Assembly (NCBI GenBank): GCA_003266145.1
Contig: MVJJ01000062.1
Span: forward strand, 1-11,754
DNA from: Methanosphaera sp. SHI613
Lineage (GTDB): Archaea; Methanobacteriota; Methanobacteria; Methanobacteriales; Methanobacteriaceae
Reading direction: 5' to 3'
DNA: 11,754 nt
Program-made: the position numbers and the translations under genes
Shown: positions 7,443 to 11,754 of the stretch, piece by piece
Layout of the letters: every line of letters begins with the position of its first letter
Position numbering within the stretch: the stretch's first letter is position 1
The notes under the pieces: model-generated
Databases searched by the model: none
What the model was told of the DNA's origin: nothing
What the model saw: only the letters and a program-made list of their open reading frames with translations

Positions 7443-8303
7443 TTGATTTTACTTGATGAAAATACCGAAGCTATCGTACAGGGAATTACAGGAAAACAAG
7501 GAAGATTCCACACAAAGGAAATGTTAAAATACGGTACCAACATAGTAGCAGGTACAAGTCCTGGAAAAGCAGGACAAGAAGTTGAAGGAATTCCAGTATA
7601 CAACTCCATTGAAGAGATTAAAAAACATCACCCTAACGTAAATGCAAGCATAATATTTATCCCAGCACCATTCGTTAAGGATGCAGCATTTGAAGCAATA
7701 TCCGAGTTGGACATGGTTATCATCATCACAGAACACGTACCTATCCAGGATTCAATGGAAATAATCAAATACGCAAAACAGAACAATACCACAGTAATCG
7801 GACCAAACACTCCTGGAATCATTACCCCGGAAGTAGGTAAACTTGGAATAATGCCGACACACATATTCAATAAGGGAAAGATAGGACTGGTATCAAGAAG
7901 CGGAACATTAACATATGAGATTGCCAGCCAAATTACAGATGCAGGACTCGGACAGAGTACATGTCTAGGTGTAGGTGGAGACCCTGTAACAGGTATGGAC
8001 TTCATAAGTGCATTGGATGCATTCGAAGCAGACCCTGAAACCGAAATGATTGTATTACTTGGTGAAATCGGTGGAATAGCAGAGATTAAAGCTGCAAAAT
8101 ATGCTCAAGAGAACATATCAAAACCTGTCATATCATTTATTGCAGGAGTATCCGCACCACTAGGTAAACGTATGGGTCACGCAGGTGCAATTATTGAAGG
8201 TACTGACGGTACAGCCCAACATAAAAAGCAAATTATGAGAGAATACGGAGTACATGTAGCAGATGTACCTAGTGAAATCATTTCAATAATCAAGGAATTA
8301 TAA
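7443..8303 (+). CDS. sucD: succinyl-CoA synthetase (succinate-CoA ligase), alpha subunit
   Basis: The alpha subunit binds CoA and carries the phosphorylated histidine of the ligase that interconverts succinate plus CoA and succinyl-CoA with a nucleoside triphosphate. In methanogens this serves the incomplete TCA pathway toward 2-oxoglutarate. The 286 residues match the usual length. The CoA-binding loop GITGKQG is at 14-20, a conserved PNTPGII segment at 121-127, GLVSRSGTLTYE at 148-159, E208 in LLGEIGG, and active-site H246 in GHAGAI. H246 and E208 carry the same numbers as the key residues of the E. coli protein. The start is TTG with a good ribosome binding site. The beta-subunit gene sucC, needed for activity, is not next to it, so it must lie elsewhere in the genome. 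A strong terminator follows, and hmgA downstream has its own leader, so sucD is probably transcribed alone. Confidence 0.96.
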   Translation: MILLDENTEAIVQGITGKQGRFHTKEMLKYGTNIVAGTSPGKAGQEVEGIPVYNSIEEIKKHHPNVNASIIFIPAPFVKDAAFEAISELDMVIIITEHVPIQDSMEIIKYAKQNNTTVIGPNTPGIITPEVGKLGIMPTHIFNKGKIGLVSRSGTLTYEIASQITDAGLGQSTCLGVGGDPVTGMDFISALDAFEADPETEMIVLLGEIGGIAEIKAAKYAQENISKPVISFIAGVSAPLGKRMGHAGAIIEGTDGTAQHKKQIMREYGVHVADVPSEIISIIKEL

Positions 8304-8331
8304 ATAATTTCAAAAAACAATTTTAACATGA

Positions 8332-8373
8332 AAAGTGATGTTTTCACTTTAATCTTAAACTTCAATTTTTTTT
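8332..8373 (+). terminator. terminator of sucD
   Basis: A hairpin with arms AAAGTGA (8332-8338) and TCACTTT (8344-8350) and a 5-base loop, followed 15 bases later by eight T (8366-8373). It starts 28 bases after the sucD stop. Confidence 0.7.
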
Positions 8374-8410
8374 AATAATCATTCTCTTTTTACGGATATT
8401 ACAATAAAAT

Positions 8411-8470
8411 ACTTATTTAATATTAACAAAATATTTCTAACAGACAAATAGAATCATGCAACAAGGGGGA
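8411..8470 (+). promoter_or_regulatory. hmgA promoter and ribosome binding site
   Basis: A TATA-like ACTTATTTAATA (8411-8422) would start a transcript near 8442. AGGGGGA at 8464-8470 is a strong ribosome binding site eight bases before the ATG at 8479. The binding site is clear; the promoter is a fair guess. Confidence 0.45.
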
Positions 8471-8478
8471 TTTTTTAG

Positions 8479-9687
8479 ATGGACATGAACATAGATGAAA
8501 TATTGATGAAATTGGAAAGTGGTGAAATTAAGATTCATCAACTTGAAAACATATGTGACAGTGCCAATCAGGCAAGTGACATTAGAAGACAGTTTATTGA
8601 AAACAAAAGCAACACCCAACTGGAACATATCGGAAGTTACTCAATTGACATGACCGATACTTCCAAAAAGAATATTGAAAATCCTATCGGTACAATACAG
8701 GTACCAGTAGGAGTTGTTGGACCATTGAAAATAACAAACGATGAAGAAACTATAAACACTTACGTACCGTTAGCCACTACTGAAGGTGCTTTACTTGCAT
8801 CAGTAAACAGAGGATGCTCCGTGATAAGACGATCAGATAACTGTAAGATATCAATAGTCAATAATCAAATGACAAGAGCACCTGCAATCAAGACAAAATC
8901 AGTATTCGAGGCAAATAAACTCAAACAATGGATTGAAGACAACTTCGATAAAATCAAGCAACTAGCCGAAACCACGACAAGTCATGGAAAATTAATCAAG
9001 ATAGATCCGATTGTGATAGTCGGCAAATACGTATACCCACGTTTTGTATATTATACAGGTGACAGTATGGGTATGAACATGGTTACAATCGCTACCGAAA
9101 AGGCATTGTCATTTATCGAAGAGAAAAACGACATTCAGGTATTGGCTTTAAGCGGTAACCTATGTGTTGATAAGAAGCCATCGGCTATAAACATGATTGA
9201 AGGCCGTGGAAAGAGTATCATAGCGGAAGTTACTGTGCCGAAGGAAATAGTTGAAAAGACGTTGAAGACAACAACCGAGGCGATTGTGGAAGTAAATTAC
9301 GTTAAAAACCTACTGGGCTCAGCAATAAGTGGAAGTTATGGTTATAATGCACATTTTGCAAATATGGTTGCTGCCATATTCCTAGCATGTGGTCAGGATC
9401 CGGCTCATGTAGTGGAAGGAAGTATCGGTATAACATCCGCTGAAAACAAGGATGGGGATTTGTACTTCAGCATCACATTACCGGACTTGCCTGTGGCTAC
9501 CGTCGGTGGAGGTACACGTCTTGAGACAGCAAGTGAATGTTTGAATATTATGGACTGTAAAGGTTCAGGTAAAGTCAACAGATTTGCAAGTATTGTAGCA
9601 GGTATTGTACTGGCAGGAGAGTTGTCTCTGGCTGGAGCACTGGCTGCAGGTCACTTGGCCCGTGCACATAAACAGTTGGGCAGATAA
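8479..9687 (+). CDS. hmgA: 3-hydroxy-3-methylglutaryl-CoA reductase, class I
   Basis: This soluble enzyme reduces HMG-CoA to mevalonate, normally with two NADPH, the committed step toward the isoprenoid chains of archaeal membrane lipids. At 402 residues it is a catalytic domain without a membrane anchor, as in other archaea. Catalytic residues are in place: E102 in ATTEGALL, the lysine in CVDKKPSAIN (230-237), D307 in GQDPAH, and H397 in GHLARAH near the C-terminus. NADPH- and substrate-site signatures are GDSMGMN (194-200, a variant of the usual DAMGMN) and ATVGGGT (340-346). The EGRGKS segment follows the lysine motif. These features identify class I rather than the bacterial NADH-type class II. 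A strong AGGGGGA ribosome binding site precedes ATG 8479. It follows sucD on the same strand but is separated from it by a terminator, and is followed after 37 bases by a VIT-family gene that may share its transcript. Confidence 0.98.
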   Translation: MDMNIDEILMKLESGEIKIHQLENICDSANQASDIRRQFIENKSNTQLEHIGSYSIDMTDTSKKNIENPIGTIQVPVGVVGPLKITNDEETINTYVPLATTEGALLASVNRGCSVIRRSDNCKISIVNNQMTRAPAIKTKSVFEANKLKQWIEDNFDKIKQLAETTTSHGKLIKIDPIVIVGKYVYPRFVYYTGDSMGMNMVTIATEKALSFIEEKNDIQVLALSGNLCVDKKPSAINMIEGRGKSIIAEVTVPKEIVEKTLKTTTEAIVEVNYVKNLLGSAISGSYGYNAHFANMVAAIFLACGQDPAHVVEGSIGITSAENKDGDLYFSITLPDLPVATVGGGTRLETASECLNIMDCKGSGKVNRFASIVAGIVLAGELSLAGALAAGHLARAHKQLGR

Positions 9688-9724
9688 TTTAAGAGATTCA
9701 GTTAATTTATAAGAGTTAGATTAT

Positions 9725-10312
9725 ATGAAGGTAACATTAAAACAGATTATTAAGGATTATATAGAATTAAGTCGTTATGTGGCTTTAGGTTCACTTGATG
9801 GAATATTGACCGTTTTAAGTATATCACTTACGGCCGCTGTTGTGGGAATAACTGGTGGTGCTACGGTCAATCCATTGACAGTCGGACTTACCGGTCTTAG
9901 CGGTGGTATCGCTATAGCGTTGTCAAACGGTTTTGGTTCATATGTCGGTGAACAGGCTGAAGAGGGAAAGACCATCAGGGAACTTGAAAACAACATGCTT
10001 CTGGAGGAACGTTCACTTGATGATACATTGATTCATCAGCAGGCAAAGTATCGTGTATTTATGAGTATGCTTACCCATGGAAGCGCCAGCTTTATGGGTT
10101 CATTCATTCCTTCAATACCTTTTTTCATATTCAGTGACATATACACGGCACTTACGGCTACACTTATCGTGTGTTTTAGTATGATGATCATATTGGGATG
10201 TTATCTTGGTAGAATATCCAAGGAAAGTATGACCAAGACTACTCTGAAAATCATCAGCGTAGGTGTTCTTATAGTAATCATAAGTTACCTGATGGGTGGA
10301 GGTCATGGATAA
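9725..10312 (+). CDS. VIT1/CCC1-family integral membrane protein (possible Fe/Mn transporter)
   Basis: A 195-residue membrane protein resembling the archaeal branch (TIGR00267 type) of the VIT1/CCC1 family, whose characterised members move Fe(II) or Mn(II) out of the cytosol. Predicted spans by hydrophobicity are about 27-44, 51-70, 121-137, 141-161 and 173-190. The first span carries the family GSLDG motif (22-26), with an aspartate that in characterised relatives lies in the ion path. The segment GSYVGEQAEEGKTIRELE (71-88) begins the cytosolic helical region, with acidic residues and H104/H118 that could bind metal. The ATG at 9725 has only a weak ribosome binding site and follows hmgA by 37 bases with no terminator between, so read-through from hmgA is likely. 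No metal-responsive element is evident. Fold assignment is good; the ion and direction are inferred. Confidence 0.85.
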   Translation: MKVTLKQIIKDYIELSRYVALGSLDGILTVLSISLTAAVVGITGGATVNPLTVGLTGLSGGIAIALSNGFGSYVGEQAEEGKTIRELENNMLLEERSLDDTLIHQQAKYRVFMSMLTHGSASFMGSFIPSIPFFIFSDIYTALTATLIVCFSMMIILGCYLGRISKESMTKTTLKIISVGVLIVIISYLMGGGHG

Positions 10313-10324
10313 CATTCATCATTA

Positions 10325-10331
10325 TTTTTTT
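10325..10331 (+). terminator. T-tract after the VIT-family gene
   Basis: Seven T begin 12 bases after the stop codon at 10312. An oligo-T tract can end archaeal transcripts without a hairpin, so this is the likely 3' end of the hmgA/VIT transcript. Confidence 0.45.
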
Positions 10332-10555
10332 AAAGTAAACTGTAATAATTTATTAAAATTAATTAAGTATTATCATAACATTAATATAACATGAAGTCAA
10401 GAGTATTACTGTATAGTAAGTTGATGTGAAATCCACTAAAATTAATGGGATTAAAAAATAAAACTTGACATATGAATTATATTTTTCACCACTAAATATA
10501 CCTTAAGAAAAATATAAAAAACACATCAACAATCTATACCCACTATTTGTTAAGA

Positions 10556-10587
10556 CCGTCAAAATAATCGACGGCACTATTTTTTTT
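10556..10587 (+). terminator. hairpin with T-tract in the gap before thrC
   Basis: CCGTC (10556-10560) pairs with GACGG (10570-10574) around a 9-base loop, and a run of eight T (10580-10587) follows after five bases. It stands out as GC-rich in A/T-rich surroundings. It lies about 240 bases past the VIT gene, so it more likely ends a small unannotated transcript than the VIT mRNA. No family was recognised. Confidence 0.5.
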
Positions 10588-10681
10588 AATCAACTACAAA
10601 TATTTTAAAAAGCTGTTGAAGCTGTCACTATGACAAAGCCCCATAAAGATTAACCATAACAATTATCATTTACCGTGGAAT

Positions 10682-10759
10682 TTACTCTATGTCCCAATAG
10701 ATTTCTAAATTTGGGATAACTTCCATAAGAATATCACCCTCCGATACAAACTCCGCCAT
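10682..10759 (-). other. micro-ORF with strong Shine-Dalgarno (minus strand)
   Basis: A 25-codon frame on the minus strand (ATG at 10759, TAA ending at 10682, two in-frame stops just upstream). Inside it GGAGGGTGAT (10742-10733), nearly a full complement to the archaeal 16S 3' end, lies six bases before a second in-frame ATG (10726), giving a 14-residue peptide MEVIPNLEIYWDIE. Codons are unremarkable. It could be a leader peptide, a small protein, the decayed start of a lost gene, or chance. Confidence that it is translated is low. Confidence 0.25.
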
Positions 10760-10980
10760 TTATTAACCCAAGTTTTTTAATTCACTGTTAGTTACTATAG
10801 GAATAGATTACTTACAAAGTTAAAAGAATTAAATTCATATATTCTCTCAATACCACACTCATATATGCATATACCCCAAAACACCACGAGCATATGAAAA
10901 TCAAAAGTCTTAGAATAATATTTAAACTAGACCCATATTCGTGATAAAAGTTATTAGTTAGAAAAAAGATAAGTAAATGT

Positions 10981-11019
10981 ATAATATAATTCAATATTAT
11001 TTTTTTAATTGATAATATT
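10981..11019 (+). promoter_or_regulatory. overlapping palindromes and possible TATA box before thrC
   Basis: ATAATAT (10981-10987) can pair with ATATTAT (10994-11000), and AATATTAT (10993-11000) with ATAATATT (11012-11019), so the middle arm has two possible partners. A run of seven T (11000-11006) follows the first pairing. TATAATATAA (10980-10989) is also a fair TATA box, which would start transcription near 11010 and leave only part of this in the mRNA. Pure A/T stems are weak. Confidence 0.35.
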
Positions 11020-11024
11020 CAAAA

Positions 11025-11028
11025 GGAG
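11025..11028 (+). promoter_or_regulatory. ribosome binding site of thrC
   Basis: GGAG within AAAAGGAGAA lies seven bases before the ATG at 11036 and fixes that start. Confidence 0.7.
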
Positions 11029-11035
11029 AATTTAA

Positions 11036-11754
11036 ATGATAAGATGTATATCCTGTGGAGCAGAATACGAAGATGACGAAATAATATACACTTGTAAAAA
11101 GTGTGATTCAATACTTGAAGTAGAAGTAAACGTAGACAATATATCAAAGGACATATTTGAAAACAGACGTGACAACATATGGAAATATAAGGAATTTCTA
11201 CCTGTTAACGCAGACAACAGAATAAGTTTAGATGAAGGTGGAACACCATTTTGTAAATGTGACAAGATTGGTGAAGAATTAGGAATAGATTTATACGTTA
11301 AGGTTGAAGGATCAAATCCTACAGGCAGTTTCAAAGATAGAGGAATGAGTGTAGGTACAACCAAAGCAGTGGACTTAGGTGTTGGTATGGTAGGATGCGC
11401 TTCCACCGGTAACACATCAGCCTCATTATCAGCATATGCCGCACGTGCAGGACTTAAATGTGCAGTACTGCTACCGGCAGGTAAAGTAGCATTAGGTAAA
11501 CTGGCACAGGCAATGTTCCACGGAGCAAAAGTATTCGGTGTAGATGGAAACTTCGATGATGCATTGAAAACAATCACCAAGCTAGCATTGGATGGTGAAT
11601 TATATCTTTTAAATTCCATAAACCCTTACAGATTGGAAGGTCAGAAAACAATCGGTATGGAAATCGTACATGACCTAGGATGGGAAAGTCCTGACAGAAT
11701 AGTTCTTCCTGTAGGTAATGCCGGAAACATATCAGCAATATGGAAAGGAATAAG
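11036..11754 (+). CDS. thrC: threonine synthase, 3' end cut by window
   Basis: Threonine synthase is the PLP enzyme that turns O-phosphohomoserine into threonine. The frame is open from ATG 11036 to the window edge; 239 residues are seen of about 400 expected. A short zinc-ribbon-like N-terminus has C4/C7 and C20/C23 in CxxC pairs, as in many archaeal ThrC proteins. Next come the DEGGTP segment (66-71), the PLP-binding lysine K100 in GSFKDRG, CASTGNTSAS (121-130) as the substrate-binding loop, a VLLPAGK strand near 144-150, NSINPYRLEGQKT (193-205), and the PLP-phosphate loop beginning PVGNAGN at 225-231. These distinguish it from cysteine synthase and threonine dehydratase. The ATG is supported by GGAG seven bases upstream. 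It follows a long non-coding gap, so it has its own promoter. The homoserine-pathway partners are not in the window. Confidence 0.96.
   Translation, partial: MIRCISCGAEYEDDEIIYTCKKCDSILEVEVNVDNISKDIFENRRDNIWKYKEFLPVNADNRISLDEGGTPFCKCDKIGEELGIDLYVKVEGSNPTGSFKDRGMSVGTTKAVDLGVGMVGCASTGNTSASLSAYAARAGLKCAVLLPAGKVALGKLAQAMFHGAKVFGVDGNFDDALKTITKLALDGELYLLNSINPYRLEGQKTIGMEIVHDLGWESPDRIVLPVGNAGNISAIWKGI

Larger units (their letters stand above)
10313..11035. other. long intergenic region before thrC
   Basis: About 720 bases without a convincing gene. It contains a T-tract after the VIT gene, a GC-containing hairpin with a T-tract (10556-10587), a short direct repeat (AGCTGT twice near 10611-10625), a hairpin with arms CCCAA (10693-10697) and TTGGG (10711-10715), a minus-strand micro-ORF with a strong ribosome binding site (10682-10759), and A/T palindromes next to the thrC start. 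A hydrophobic 60-codon minus-strand frame (10812-10994) begins with TTG without a ribosome binding site and is probably chance. The region could house an unannotated small RNA or the decayed remains of a gene. Confidence 0.6.

Noticed and set aside
10682..10759. Resemblance of the micro-ORF (SEGDILMEV) to a lipoyl or biotinyl domain segment
   Set aside because: The match is about eight residues, lacks the modified-lysine motif, and is too short to mean homology.
10812..10994. Hydrophobic 60-codon minus-strand frame in the gap before thrC
   Set aside because: It starts with TTG without a ribosome binding site, and its composition is what A/T-rich DNA gives by chance.
1..11754. CRISPR array, insertion sequence, integrase site or phage genes
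   Set aside because: No regularly spaced direct repeats, transposase motifs or duplicated tRNA end were seen; the tRNA-Thr 3' end is not repeated in the window.

Overview
The window is an AT-rich stretch of archaeal chromosome, most likely from a methanogen of the order Methanobacteriales (Methanosphaera or Methanobrevibacter-like; the genus is inference). The archaeal signs are a class I HMG-CoA reductase for isoprenoid lipids, a tRNA-Thr gene with discriminator U and no encoded CCA, TATA-like boxes upstream of genes, Shine-Dalgarno sites of the GGAG/GGTG type, TTG starts, and a lone succinyl-CoA synthetase alpha gene. No phage genes, insertion sequences, CRISPR arrays or clear mobile elements were found. 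The genes are mostly core metabolism and housekeeping.

Layout: (1) positions 1-2448 hold the 3' part of uvrA (+), followed by two back-to-back hairpins. (2) A metallo-beta-lactamase-fold hydrolase (+) runs directly into a tRNA-Thr(CGU) gene at 3421-3494. (3) After about 370 bases without a recognisable gene comes a minus-strand shikimate cluster, transcribed in the order aroD, an unrecognised 218-residue protein overlapping aroD by 8 bases, then aroC. (4) A short divergent promoter region at 6427-6494 separates aroD from a plus-strand 243-residue protein of unknown function. (5) Next on the plus strand are sucD (TTG start, palindrome in its leader, good terminator), hmgA, and a VIT1/CCC1-type membrane protein 37 bases behind hmgA. 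(6) A long non-coding stretch of about 720 bases (10313-11035) holds a GC-containing hairpin with a T-tract and a minus-strand micro-ORF with a strong ribosome binding site. (7) The window ends inside thrC (threonine synthase, +), which starts at 11036.

Functionally, aroD and aroC catalyse an early step and the last step of chorismate synthesis. hmgA makes mevalonate for archaeal lipids. SucD is one subunit of the ligase linking succinate and succinyl-CoA in the partial TCA pathway of methanogens. thrC makes threonine. The protein between aroD and aroC and the one divergent from aroD are the two real unknowns. I saw nothing that amounts to a new defence, mobile or biosynthetic system. The points most worth a second look are those two genes, the doubtful start of aroD, the operator-like palindrome before sucD, and the long gap before thrC.
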